Assembly (NCBI GenBank): GCA_902533795.1 | Contig: CACAND010000001.1 | Coordinates: 136,159 to 200,158, forward strand | DNA: 64,000 nt | From: an uncultured Candidatus Actinomarina sp. | GTDB lineage: Bacteria; Actinomycetota; Acidimicrobiia; Actinomarinales; Actinomarinaceae | Direction: 5' to 3' | Shown: one piece after another, positions 25,526-34,715 of the stretch | How positions within the stretch are numbered: the stretch's first letter is position 1 | Layout of the letters: the number at the start of each line of letters is the position of its first letter | Notes under the pieces: model-generated | Database searches by the model: none | Told to the model about the DNA's origin: nothing | The model's input: the letters and a program-made list of their open reading frames with translations, nothing else | Program-made: the position numbers and the translations under genes

Positions 25526-25984
25526 TTACTTATTTCTAAGTCTTAAATAAAAGAATAAATTTCCAAGAAAATTAGGAGTTTCTAATAAAAAGGCATACAT
25601 TGCTGATTCAGGCACACCAAATAAAGTAATTCCCATTCCTCTATTTGCCAAGAGGACAGCGTAAAAATATACTATGTACTTTATATGGGTTACATTTTTT
25701 GTAGATAATACAATTACCGATCCTATAGAAACACACAATGGAACAGTGGTCATTAATCCAAAAATATTTGAGTCTGTATAAATATAAGGATGTATATCTG
25801 CCATCAAAACAGATAATGGAACAGTGCCCAATAAAGTTAAGAGATTGAAATATGAACCAGATGGTACATCCCCCATTCCTGGATCAGTTATATAAAAACT
25901 TAACCATATTAAAAACAACTCAATTGCAAGATATATATAAAATACATAAAAAAGAGTTTTGATGTAATTTTTTTCATTAGTCAT
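25526..25984 (-). CDS. hypothetical four-span membrane protein
   Basis: 152 residues with about four membrane spans; the family is not recognised. A loop reads YITDPGMGDVPSGSYFN, and the C-terminus is basic. It lies between the two tRNA-derived repeats, so it may be cargo of a small integrated element or a remnant of one. No neighbour shares its strand closely. Confidence 0.55.
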   Translation of the reverse strand: MTNEKNYIKTLFYVFYIYLAIELFLIWLSFYITDPGMGDVPSGSYFNLLTLLGTVPLSVLMADIHPYIYTDSNIFGLMTTVPLCVSIGSVIVLSTKNVTHIKYIVYFYAVLLANRGMGITLFGVPESAMYAFLLETPNFLGNLFFYLRLRNK

Positions 25985-26015
25985 TTGTGCCTTTCTTTTA
26001 AGTAATTATTGCAAT

Positions 26016-26267
26016 ATGATAAATCGTTTCAAAACACTTATTGTTAAATATTTGTTTCTATCCCCTACGTCTACAACAAATTACTATGAAGTTATGAAAT
26101 ACAAAAAAGACTTAGGTGGTTTATTTGTCCTTTTAGGTTTTACTTGGCAGATATTTGGCTCTATTCGCTCTAGCTACACTCCAACTCAAGCAATTCTTGT
26201 TGTTATATTTGCCTATATTGGGGTTCGCTTAACTTACTTCGTTTATTTTAAAAATAACAAACCATAA
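26016..26267 (+). CDS. hypothetical small membrane protein
   Basis: 83 residues with two predicted spans, the first in LGGLFVLLGFTWQIFGS and the second in TQAILVVIFAYIGVRLTYF. Basic N-terminus. Unrecognised. It is divergent from the four-span protein with 31 bases between, and both lie inside the interval bounded by the tRNA-Val repeats. Confidence 0.5.
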   Translation: MINRFKTLIVKYLFLSPTSTTNYYEVMKYKKDLGGLFVLLGFTWQIFGSIRSSYTPTQAILVVIFAYIGVRLTYFVYFKNNKP

Positions 26268-26577
26268 CTAACTCATCAGAATATTTTGTCAAAAACTGTA
26301 GGTAGTATCTAGCAACTTTTGATACAACTCTCAACAGAGCTTATAGTCATTGACTCATAGAAATGAGACTTTCCAGTATTCCCTAGTATTCATTTATTTA
26401 TTTCTTACAAAGGAGAAGTCACAGGTTAAATCCTGTAGGGCCCACAAAGGTTTTTCAGAAATATGTTCTATAAATAAACCCTTGCCCCAACATTTCCCCT
26501 ACATTTGTTGAATGTTATTTACAAAATAAATAAGTGAGAGAAATTAAAGATTCAACCTTTGTCATTAAAATAATTAT
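26268..26577. other. 310-base gene-free stretch with tRNA remnant
   Basis: No convincing gene on either strand. It contains the degraded tRNA-Val copy (26404-26462). The sequence after it (TTGCCCCAAC...TACATTTGTTGAAT, about 26480-26510) still loosely resembles the flank of the intact tRNA (CTTGACCCACATTTGAAT), which suggests the repeat once extended further. A TAAAAT box (26566-26571) precedes the acyltransferase start. Confidence 0.6.
26404..26462 (+). repeat. degraded tRNA-Val 3' fragment, copy 2 (att-like)
   Basis: CTTACAA-AGGAGAAGTCACAGG... through GGGCCCACAAAGGTTTTTCAGAAAT repeats the 3' half and flank of the tRNA at 25392-25465. Differences: a lost C in the T-loop, an altered acceptor base, and AAGG for AGGG. 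It cannot form a tRNA. A partial tRNA copy beside an intact one is the usual trace of site-specific integration. Confidence 0.75.
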
Positions 26578-28509
26578 GTGGAAAAAGATCTAATAAATAA
26601 TATTCAAAACTTAAAATTTCGTAAAGACATTAATTTTCTTAGAGCTCTGTCAGTAGTCTCAGTAATTATTTATCATATCCAAAAAAGTTTTTTACCAGGA
26701 GGATGGTTGGGTGTTGATATTTTCTTTTTCATTTCAGGGTACTTGATCTCAAACAAAATAATTTTTGAAATAAAAAATAACAATTTTCAATTCAGAAAAT
26801 TTTACTTAAAAAGAATTAAAAGAATACTACCCGCATTACTCTCTACACTAATTTTTACAGTTCCTTTTGCTTTCTTTCTTCTACCTCCTTTTGAACTATA
26901 TTTATACATAAGTAGCTTTCAGTCATCACTACTTTTTTACTCTAATTTCTTTTTTGAGAATTTAGATTTTTATAATTCTCCTTCAACACAATATTTTCCT
27001 TTATTGCATATGTGGAGCTTGTCAATAGAAGAGCAATTCTATCTGATATTTCCAATTGTTTTATTTTTAATTTTTAAATTAAGAAATAAATTAGTTTTTA
27101 AATTTATAGTATTAATTTTTTTAATTTCCTTATTGTTAAGCTCATTAGACTTTGGAAATTCTGTTTTTTATCACCTTCATTTTCGTATTTGGGAATTTCT
27201 TTTTGGAGTAATTTTTACATTTATAGATAGTAAGATATATTTTCGCAAAAACACTAAAAATTTTGGGCTTTTTATTATTTTGCTATCGTTTTTTTTCTTT
27301 GATGACTCATTGATAAATTATTCTTATACAAAATTAATTTGTCTTGCTGGGGTTTTTATATATTTAGCAAGATCAAATGAAAGTAAATTAATTACTTCCT
27401 TAAACGAAAATAAATTCATACAACAAATTGGTTTAATGTCTTTTTCTCTCTATCTTTTCCATCAGCCAATTTTTGTGTTTTTTAGAATATACGACAAAAA
27501 TATTAATGACTTAAGCTCTTTTATATATATAGGTTTAATAATATTTTTATATATTATTTCTTTTTTAAATTGGAAATTTATTGAATTACCATACCAAAGA
27601 AGTTTTATAAAGAGTAAGAAGCTAGTCTTGAGTGTTCTATTTGTTGGTATGTGTGCTTCTACTTTAACCTTGTTAAACCAAGATAGTTTTATAAATAGAT
27701 TTACAAATATTCCAAACAAAGCTCTTAAGTTAGCATTTAAAAATCAAGACAATATAAGTCAAAATGGGATTGATTGTGACAATAGGTCAATTGAAAATAC
27801 TTGTATTTTTAAAGCACAAACATCTAAAAAAGATATTTATGTGATTGGTGATTCTTCTCTTAGAACATTAAGTACAGCTTTGCTTGAATACCAAAATAAT
27901 AACTTTAACTTAATTCATCTAGGTGGTGATGATTGTATGTATTTAGTTGGTGAAAAATTAAGTAAGAATTCGTGTCCTAATAAAGAAATTCTTGAGATGG
28001 ATAAATTTATCAATTCAATTAGCGATTCAGTTATTATTTATGGCGGAAGGCTTCCAAGATATTTATCTGGTAAAGGTTTTAATAATTCTTTTGTGCAGGA
28101 AGATAATGATATAAATGTAATTAAAAATTTTGATGGCAAGCTTACTCAAACAATTAAAATGCTCTCATCAAAAAATACATTAGTACTGATATATCCAATT
28201 CCTGAACAGGGATGGAATGTTCCAGAGTTATACTTTTATAACAAATATGAATGGGGAGAAACTATTTCATACCCCTCCTCAATATGGTACGAAAGGGTTG
28301 AAGATAGTAAATCTCTTTTGAATAGCATAAATGACAAAACTATATTGAGGGTATATCCGGAAATTATTTTTTGTGATAGTTTTGTTTATTCAGAATGTGT
28401 AGGAGCAATTGACGATCAAATATTCTACTCTGATGATGACCACTTATCTCTTGAAGGCTCACAACTTCTTGCTCGGGAGGTTGTTAGGGTTTTAAATATT
28501 GACTACTAA
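26578..28509 (+). CDS. acyltransferase 3 / SGNH fusion (OafA-like O-acetylase)
   Basis: 643 residues. The N-terminal acyltransferase-3 domain (about 15-360, ten spans) has FLRALSVVSVIIYHIQ, GGWLGVDIFFFISGYLIS, FYLKRIKRILPAL and MWSLSIEEQFYLIFP. The C-terminal SGNH domain has IYVIGDSSLRTLST with the nucleophile Ser in GDSS, and DDDHLSLEGSQLLA with the Asp-His pair. Such proteins O-acetylate surface polysaccharides. The start is GTG at 26578, 6 bases after a TAAAAT box with no Shine-Dalgarno, so leaderless; an out-of-frame ATG two bases earlier ends at once. Confidence 0.92.
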   Translation: MEKDLINNIQNLKFRKDINFLRALSVVSVIIYHIQKSFLPGGWLGVDIFFFISGYLISNKIIFEIKNNNFQFRKFYLKRIKRILPALLSTLIFTVPFAFFLLPPFELYLYISSFQSSLLFYSNFFFENLDFYNSPSTQYFPLLHMWSLSIEEQFYLIFPIVLFLIFKLRNKLVFKFIVLIFLISLLLSSLDFGNSVFYHLHFRIWEFLFGVIFTFIDSKIYFRKNTKNFGLFIILLSFFFFDDSLINYSYTKLICLAGVFIYLARSNESKLITSLNENKFIQQIGLMSFSLYLFHQPIFVFFRIYDKNINDLSSFIYIGLIIFLYIISFLNWKFIELPYQRSFIKSKKLVLSVLFVGMCASTLTLLNQDSFINRFTNIPNKALKLAFKNQDNISQNGIDCDNRSIENTCIFKAQTSKKDIYVIGDSSLRTLSTALLEYQNNNFNLIHLGGDDCMYLVGEKLSKNSCPNKEILEMDKFINSISDSVIIYGGRLPRYLSGKGFNNSFVQEDNDINVIKNFDGKLTQTIKMLSSKNTLVLIYPIPEQGWNVPELYFYNKYEWGETISYPSSIWYERVEDSKSLLNSINDKTILRVYPEIIFCDSFVYSECVGAIDDQIFYSDDDHLSLEGSQLLAREVVRVLNIDY

Positions 28510-28638
28510 TATTTATTTAAAATTTACAAAACTAAATATAAATTAATAGTTACAAATTTTTAATTTATTAGAATAATCGACATATTATTTTATTTTTTGA
28601 GTAGAAATCTAATCAGTTACCATTTGACTTTAAACTAT

Positions 28639-28644
28639 TATAAT
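28639..28644 (+). promoter_or_regulatory. -10 box (TATAAT) of a leaderless start
   Basis: TATAAT ends 8 bases before the ATG at 28653, so the transcription start should be at the start codon. No Shine-Dalgarno is present between. The gap of 143 bases before this gene holds nothing else recognisable. Confidence 0.45.
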
Positions 28645-28652
28645 TCGCCTAT

Positions 28653-30035
28653 ATGCCATTTAAAGAAAGTATCTTAAAAAACCTGAACAATCAAATCAAA
28701 TATAGCAATTTAAATTACTATCATTTCATCATATTTGTTGTCATTATTTTTATTAGTTACCTGCTTGTTTACAGAACAGCGATCTATCTTGGAGCATTTG
28801 TAGATGAAATCGTAGCTTTAACTTCAAGTTATAACTTTTTCACAAGTCTAAATTTTGATGCAAGCAATTTAGACCCGATTTTTGATGGCAATTATAAACC
28901 AAACTTATCTACTGGACCTTTTTCTTCTTTAGGGTCTGCACTTGGTTGGATGATTTCAAAAAATCTCATAATAACTAGATTATCTAACTTTATTTGGGTT
29001 AACGTCTTCCTTTTATTATGTGTTTTGTTTTTATCAAAATTTTTTCAACTAGATAAGAATATTTTTTTTATTCTATCCCTTATTGCTTTGTTAATTCAAC
29101 CTTGGTGGTTTGGTTCACTTTATTCACTAGGTGAAACGTTTAGTACTATATGTTTGTTTTTTGGATTTATTTTATTCAGTAAGAAAAGATCTATAGCAGT
29201 ACTAATAATGAGCTTTGCAATTTGGTTTGGAAAAGACATTCATTTGCTAAGCTTTGTTGGATTTTATATTTATATCTTAATTAGAGACAAAAATATCAAA
29301 AATGTAATTAAAGATTTTATATTATTTTTGATCCCGCTAGTTGCTTGGCTAAGTTTGGTTTATTACAAGTATGACGGGACAGTAATGGATTGGTTTATTG
29401 ATTTTTATAACTACAAGATTGCAAACAATCAGAGTGTTTCCAATGTAGATGGTGATAATAATTATTTTGATTTTGTTAATAATTTTAGAGATTCAGAAAT
29501 TAGTACCTGGGGATTAGCTGATTTTTTAAGGACACTGGTTATGCCAATAATCTCTTATTTTGTTTTATTTAGTAAAAATATACTTGATGATAAAGGTTTA
29601 AGAAAAATTATTAATCCAATTTTTATATCAACTATCCCTCTTTTTGTTTGGTTTTGGTTATTTAGTCCCACTAAATGGATTAGGTACTCTCAGACATTTG
29701 TATTGACTTTACTATTATGTTTTGCATTCATACTCTCTCAAAAGAAAGAATTTAAATTGAAAGACTTAGTTTTAATATTTTTATGCTTTGGATTTTTTAT
29801 AAGTTCAAATCTGTTGTTTGTTTTGTACAACTTTTTACTAATTACTTTTTTAATACTAAATACATCAAATTATACAATAAAAGTAACCCACATATTCCTT
29901 GTTGTTTTTCTTGCATTTAGTTTGGTAAATAATTATTTTGAAATACAAGATAAGGAAATTAGAAATTTTGAACTTTCTAAATGTATTAATAATCTAAATT
30001 CAAAAGATTGTTATCAAGAGTATATGAATAACTAA
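28653..30035 (+). CDS. GT-C-like polytopic membrane protein
   Basis: 460 residues with about 11 membrane spans. The first periplasmic loop after span 1 contains an acidic residue pair (FVDEIVALTSSYNF), in the position where GT-C transferases carry their catalytic acidic motif. It likely transfers a sugar from a lipid-phosphate donor on the outer membrane face. It ends 3 bases past the convergent GT4 stop (overlap 30032-30035). No specific family was recognised. Confidence 0.6.
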   Translation: MPFKESILKNLNNQIKYSNLNYYHFIIFVVIIFISYLLVYRTAIYLGAFVDEIVALTSSYNFFTSLNFDASNLDPIFDGNYKPNLSTGPFSSLGSALGWMISKNLIITRLSNFIWVNVFLLLCVLFLSKFFQLDKNIFFILSLIALLIQPWWFGSLYSLGETFSTICLFFGFILFSKKRSIAVLIMSFAIWFGKDIHLLSFVGFYIYILIRDKNIKNVIKDFILFLIPLVAWLSLVYYKYDGTVMDWFIDFYNYKIANNQSVSNVDGDNNYFDFVNNFRDSEISTWGLADFLRTLVMPIISYFVLFSKNILDDKGLRKIINPIFISTIPLFVWFWLFSPTKWIRYSQTFVLTLLLCFAFILSQKKEFKLKDLVLIFLCFGFFISSNLLFVLYNFLLITFLILNTSNYTIKVTHIFLVVFLAFSLVNNYFEIQDKEIRNFELSKCINNLNSKDCYQEYMNN

Positions 30036-31243
30036 ATATTGAAAAAATAATTATAAATCTCTTCTGTTATTTTGTCTCTTTTAAATTTCTTACTGGTTTT
30101 AAGCGCGTTAATACTTATTAATCTAATGTCTTCCTCAGATAAGTCTAGATATCTATCAATTGCATTTGATAGGCTCTTGGAAGATCCCGACTTAAAAATT
30201 AATCCGTTTTGCCCATCGATAATATGTTCGGCATAACCAACAGAGTCACTACAAATACAAACCAGATTTTGCGACATAGCTTCTATCAAAGTTAATGGGC
30301 CCCCTTCCATAATTTGACTATCTTGCTTTGATGTAATGAAAACAACATTCGCTTTATCATAAAATTTCATTTTTTCTTCATTACTTTTCCAACCATGAAA
30401 AAGAATTCTTTCAGTTAAATTAAACTTTTTTGACATATCTATAAGTTTTGCTTTATCAACACCATCTCCTACAATATCTAAAGTTATATCTTTCTTGCGA
30501 AAATCAATATTGTTAAAAGCATCAATTAACAAGTCGATCCCTTTTACTTCTGTAAGTCGTCCAATTGATAAAAAATTTATTTTACTAATTTCTTGCTTTT
30601 TTTGAATTTCTCTCTTAAAAAAAATCTCATCAATTGGTAATGGGATTATTTTGTAATTTTTTTTGCTTTTTAAAGTCTTATTTAATGTCGAAATAATAAT
30701 ATCTAAATTTAATGAGCTAATCGCAGAAAACTGATCAGTGTTTTTTATAACAAAATTTATAATTCTTTTTCCAAAAAACGGTATGTTTTTAACTATCCGT
30801 ACGTCAGCACCGTAAGTACTAAAACAATTATTAAATGAATATACCTTGTTAACCATAGTTGTAACAAATGCTTGTGGAAGAAACCATTGAGAATATATGA
30901 AATCAGGTTTCTCTTTCTTTACCAATTTCATAAGAGCAAAGAATTGTGAAATAAATAAAAAAATAATTTTTAAAATATTTTTTTTATCTATGTCATAAGA
31001 TGGTTTTAAGCCGTATTTCCATAAAGTTTGTTTCTTAATTGACCAGTGGTATCTAAATGGGACAACTCTATAATTATTTTGATAATATTCCTTCTCGTAC
31101 CTATCTTTCATTGGTCGAAAAACAATTATATTTAAATCATTATAAGTATGTGTTAAAGAGTCAACCATTGAATTAATAAAATCAGGAGTCATATCATTTT
31201 CATCTGATTTGAAAGTAGAGGTTGATATTATTACTTTTTTCAT
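30032..31243 (-). CDS. GT4 glycosyltransferase
   Basis: 403 residues, GT-B fold. N-terminal half: KPDFIYSQWFLPQAF. C-terminal half: NFLSIGRLTEVKGIDLLIDAF, LDIVGDGVDKAKL, ILFHGWKSNEEKM and the GGPLTLIEAMSQNLVCICS motif carrying the conserved acidic residue, then the HIIDGQNGLIF loop. It is a retaining sugar transferase acting at the cytoplasmic membrane face. It overlaps the LPG-synthase-like gene upstream by 4 bases, so it belongs to the 30032-34622 minus-strand unit. Confidence 0.85.
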   Translation of the reverse strand: MKKVIISTSTFKSDENDMTPDFINSMVDSLTHTYNDLNIIVFRPMKDRYEKEYYQNNYRVVPFRYHWSIKKQTLWKYGLKPSYDIDKKNILKIIFLFISQFFALMKLVKKEKPDFIYSQWFLPQAFVTTMVNKVYSFNNCFSTYGADVRIVKNIPFFGKRIINFVIKNTDQFSAISSLNLDIIISTLNKTLKSKKNYKIIPLPIDEIFFKREIQKKQEISKINFLSIGRLTEVKGIDLLIDAFNNIDFRKKDITLDIVGDGVDKAKLIDMSKKFNLTERILFHGWKSNEEKMKFYDKANVVFITSKQDSQIMEGGPLTLIEAMSQNLVCICSDSVGYAEHIIDGQNGLIFKSGSSKSLSNAIDRYLDLSEEDIRLISINALKTSKKFKRDKITEEIYNYFFNI

Positions 31244-32073
31244 TTCTTTGTAAACAATAAAGAAAGAAGATAAGTTAATACGTCAATAAACGTGGTTAGT
31301 ATTCTAACTACAACGATAAAGGTGATTGCAGAAGTTGGGTCAAAAGACTCTGCAAGAAAAAATAAAAAAGTAGACTCTCTTACTCCAATTCCTGAAGGAG
31401 CTGTAAATACAAACATGCCTATGATTGTTGACAAAATATAAATAGATGCAGGCTCTAGACTATTTGAATCAAAAATAGCTGAAGAAACTGTATATAAAGC
31501 AGTTAAATGAAAGAATTGACCTAAAAGATAAATTGAAAAAGGTCTGAAAAGTTTAACTTTTACACTTCTCCCTTGTACTATTTCCATTAAAAGAACTGAA
31601 ATAAGAAAAATAATTGAAAAATTTAATAAGCTTTCAACAAAATAACAAATAGAGATTATAACTGCGGTAACTATGATTATTACTTGTTCTATAAAATAAT
31701 TTTTTGTTATTAATTTTCCTGATAATGTTGGATAGTGAAATTTAATTTCATTAATTCTTTTAATAATTACCCCAACTTTTAAAGGTATATATTTAGCTAT
31801 ATTTGAACTAAGCCATGCTTTGATAAGGAACCTTGGTTTATGGATGTCAAATAATTTTGACCATGCTATGGATTGTAAAAAAAATGAAATAAATATCAAA
31901 AAAACAGCAACTAAAAGAGAATAGGAGGGTAAAAGCCTTACTTTCTCTAATTCATATATTTCTAGCTTTTTCCATAAGTAATAGATTGATAATAAAAAAA
32001 CTATGTAATTTAAAAATTTAATAGTTTTTTGTTCTTTATACTTTTCAGAAAGAATTTTTAAATTTTTAAACAT
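31240..32073 (-). CDS. LPG-synthase-TM / UPF0104-like membrane protein
   Basis: 277 residues with seven or eight spans. FFLQSIAWSKLFDIHKP, WLSSNIAKYIPLKVGVIIKR and the C-terminal FTAPSGIGVRESTFLFFL with G-x-G-x-R-E are landmarks of the AglD/UPF0104 family. Members are linked to lipid-linked sugar transfer or flipping. It sits between a GT4 and a GT2 gene with overlapping or 2-base junctions, so it probably works with their lipid-linked product. The nearest thing to a translocase in this window. Confidence 0.75.
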   Translation of the reverse strand: MFKNLKILSEKYKEQKTIKFLNYIVFLLSIYYLWKKLEIYELEKVRLLPSYSLLVAVFLIFISFFLQSIAWSKLFDIHKPRFLIKAWLSSNIAKYIPLKVGVIIKRINEIKFHYPTLSGKLITKNYFIEQVIIIVTAVIISICYFVESLLNFSIIFLISVLLMEIVQGRSVKVKLFRPFSIYLLGQFFHLTALYTVSSAIFDSNSLEPASIYILSTIIGMFVFTAPSGIGVRESTFLFFLAESFDPTSAITFIVVVRILTTFIDVLTYLLSLLFTKK

Positions 32074-32075
32074 AT

Positions 32076-33023
32076 TTATTCAGAATGTTTAGCCTTGTAA
32101 ATTAATTTTCGAATTTCAGTGTGATTCTTAAAGTTGTTAATACGAAGCAATATGTAAAGTAATAAAACAATTAATATAGTTATGTATCCTGTTCCTACAA
32201 TTAATGACTGTACATTACCTGGGTTTGACCCATTTATAATATAGGGAAGAAAAAATCTCGATAATAAAATAATTCCTGGAGTGAGAAATAATGAAGTTAT
32301 CCAGAAGATAGCAGTTTTTATTTTGTAAAGAAAAAAAGATTTAACAATTATTGAGATAGATTTTTTTACATAATCAAAATTACTACTGAAAAGTCTTGAT
32401 TCTCTAGTTTGATTTATATTTCCTATTTTAGTTGATTCAACTTTCAATTTCTCTGATGCTGCTTGGAAGAGTGTTTCAATTGTATATGTAAAACTATTAT
32501 TTGAAAATAATGTGTGTGCAGCTCTCTTGGAGTAAACCCTAAATCCTGAAGTCGCATCTTGAATTTTTAATTTTGTTATATTGCTAACAACTTTTGACCC
32601 AAAGATTTGAAGAATTTTCTTTGTATTTGAAAAGTGATCAATTTCTCTAAAAGTTCTAAAACCAATCTCAATATCTGAATTTTTATTGTAAGCATTGTTA
32701 AATAACAAGGGAATATCTTCTGGAGGATATTGATTATCTGAATCAAAAATTAGAACATAATCATAATTATTGATTTTTGTATAGGTCATTATTGAGTTAA
32801 AGACCTCAGATAATCCATGATTAACAACTGAGTTTAATATTATTAAGTTTTCATCATAACTTTTCAATATATTTAAGGTGCCGTCTATACTTCCGTCGTT
32901 AACAACTAATATGTCCACTTTAAATTTATCCAAACTAGCTTTTTGCAAAATTACAGATTCAATGCACTCAAGTACTGACTCCTCTTCGTTGAAACATGGG
33001 ATAGAAATTAATATTTTTTTCAT
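32076..33023 (-). CDS. GT2 glycosyltransferase with C-terminal membrane anchor
   Basis: 315 residues. GT-A domain: ILISIPCFNEEESVLECIES, DILVVNDGSIDGTL, VLIFDSDNQYPPEDIP (D-S-D metal site), TSGFRVYSKRAA. Two C-terminal spans (about 225-300) anchor it. It resembles DPM1/GtrB enzymes that make polyprenyl-phosphate sugars. The neighbouring GT-C-like protein (33030-34622) would be a natural user of that product. Confidence 0.85.
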   Translation of the reverse strand: MKKILISIPCFNEEESVLECIESVILQKASLDKFKVDILVVNDGSIDGTLNILKSYDENLIILNSVVNHGLSEVFNSIMTYTKINNYDYVLIFDSDNQYPPEDIPLLFNNAYNKNSDIEIGFRTFREIDHFSNTKKILQIFGSKVVSNITKLKIQDATSGFRVYSKRAAHTLFSNNSFTYTIETLFQAASEKLKVESTKIGNINQTRESRLFSSNFDYVKKSISIIVKSFFLYKIKTAIFWITSLFLTPGIILLSRFFLPYIINGSNPGNVQSLIVGTGYITILIVLLLYILLRINNFKNHTEIRKLIYKAKHSE

Positions 33024-33029
33024 AAGTAC

Positions 33030-34622
33030 TTATTCTACTTTTCTAAAGTTTCGTTTAGTAGGTTGATCTAATATTTTATAAATAAAATATAGAATTAATG
33101 TTGTTAAAAATGATAATTCAAATATAGATGTAGAACTTGAATATTCAATAAGTCTTAATACGTCCTCGTTAAGATATCCAAACCTGTCTATTAACTCTAC
33201 TAGAGAATCCAAATCAATAACTAATAAAAATAGTTTAATAAAAATTACCGCAACAAAAGAGGAGCCAAAAATGGTTAGATAAGATCCTAAGTTTGAAATA
33301 GAATTAAATGAGCCTTCTATGTAATAACGAGCTGTATACATGGTATTGACACCAAAGGTATTAACTTGTTCGCTTAACGAATTTAACTCGTCTGTCTCGA
33401 AAGTAAAATATAAAAATAAACTAAATATATTTAAAATGTTTAAGATTCTAAATTCATTTTGGGATAAATATTTACAAGACAAGACTAATGCAACCGGAAT
33501 TAAACTATACATGTATCTATATCCGTATGAAGAAGCAACTGATTGCCAAAGAATAACAATTCCCAATGGAACAAATATCATGGTTGATAAAACTATAAAT
33601 AACTTAATTTGTTTTTTATAAACAAGTTTTATAATTACATAAAATATTGAAAACAGTACTGGAGAGAACCAAGCTAATCCAAATTCTTGAGAAAATAGTA
33701 TCAATACAAAATCATTTAAAATACTAAACAGTGTCTGTATAGAATACAGTGATTGCAAGTCACTAAAAATTAAAAACTTATCAATTAGATTTACTGCAGG
33801 CCCAGCATAGTTATTAACCTTAGAAGGATTAAAACTAATAAAACCATACAAAATAAAAGTGTGATACAAGAATAATGTAGCCCCAGTTAAGAGGCCAAAA
33901 AAATAGTAGTAATTCTTATATAATAAGTATTTCAAATTTGACTTTTTGCCCATCAGTATTCTGGTAAAAAAAGGCAATAAAATAAAGTAATAATTAACCC
34001 ACCTGATTGCCAGAAATAATATAGATAATAAGCCTACAAAATAAAATTGCTTTTTATTATCAAATGTTGAAATATAAATTATCAAAGAGACTGCAAATGC
34101 CTCATAAACAGGTGTCATGCTGAATCTTTCAAAAGCAAAATAAGCAAGGCCCGAACCAGAAAGTAGAAATAATAGATTAATAGAGTTAATTTTTTTAATA
34201 TTTAAATTGTTCAAAGCTTTATCGATCAATAAAGCGGTAAAAAAGAAATAAGTAATCGAAGACAATGAATAAAAAAAATAAATAATATTGTTATTTTCGT
34301 GTAACATTTGGGAAAATAAATTATTAAATATCTTTCCCATAAATACAAATGGCGATGCCAGAAATCCAGCTCCAAAAGGATGTGTTGGAACAGGATTACT
34401 GCTTTTATTTAGCTTAGAAAAATTACTATCTTTATTAACTTGATTTGTATAGTCTAGATCAAAATCTAGTCCTACTGTATATGCATGAAAATAATAACTT
34501 GCATCATCATGTGAAGACCAGGGATGGGGCTCAGAAGTTCTAAAATCGATTTTAGTAAAAACTAGGAATACTAATAACATCATTAATATTGTTTTTAAAT
34601 TTTTAAATTTTTTAGACGCCAT
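33030..34622 (-). CDS. GT-C-like polytopic membrane protein
   Basis: 530 residues with about 12 membrane spans. The first extracytoplasmic loop has SSHDDASYYFHAYT, an acidic pair after span 1 like that of GT39/GT83-type transferases, and FGAGFLASPFVFMG follows. It is probably a lipid-linked-sugar-dependent glycosyltransferase. It is the first gene of the minus-strand unit and is divergent from the epimerase at 34716. Family not identified precisely. Confidence 0.6.
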   Translation of the reverse strand: MASKKFKNLKTILMMLLVFLVFTKIDFRTSEPHPWSSHDDASYYFHAYTVGLDFDLDYTNQVNKDSNFSKLNKSSNPVPTHPFGAGFLASPFVFMGKIFNNLFSQMLHENNNIIYFFYSLSSITYFFFTALLIDKALNNLNIKKINSINLLFLLSGSGLAYFAFERFSMTPVYEAFAVSLIIYISTFDNKKQFYFVGLLSILFLAIRWVNYYFILLPFFTRILMGKKSNLKYLLYKNYYYFFGLLTGATLFLYHTFILYGFISFNPSKVNNYAGPAVNLIDKFLIFSDLQSLYSIQTLFSILNDFVLILFSQEFGLAWFSPVLFSIFYVIIKLVYKKQIKLFIVLSTMIFVPLGIVILWQSVASSYGYRYMYSLIPVALVLSCKYLSQNEFRILNILNIFSLFLYFTFETDELNSLSEQVNTFGVNTMYTARYYIEGSFNSISNLGSYLTIFGSSFVAVIFIKLFLLVIDLDSLVELIDRFGYLNEDVLRLIEYSSSTSIFELSFLTTLILYFIYKILDQPTKRNFRKVE

Positions 34623-34715
34623 ATTTACATACTAACTTAAAAATTTATAACTAAACATAGCCATAAAAACAATATATATTGATATGATTAAAGGTAACTA
34701 ACCATTTGAGGAAAT

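Noticed and set aside
25484-26403. Integrase or transposase between the tRNA repeats
   Set aside because: The two genes there encode small membrane proteins with no recombinase motifs.
26404-26462. A second functional tRNA gene
   Set aside because: The 5' half is absent and the T-loop has lost a base; only a fragment remains.
28624-28644. -35/-10 pair TTGACT and TATAAT before the gene at 28653
   Set aside because: The spacing is only 9 bases; only the -10 box is kept.
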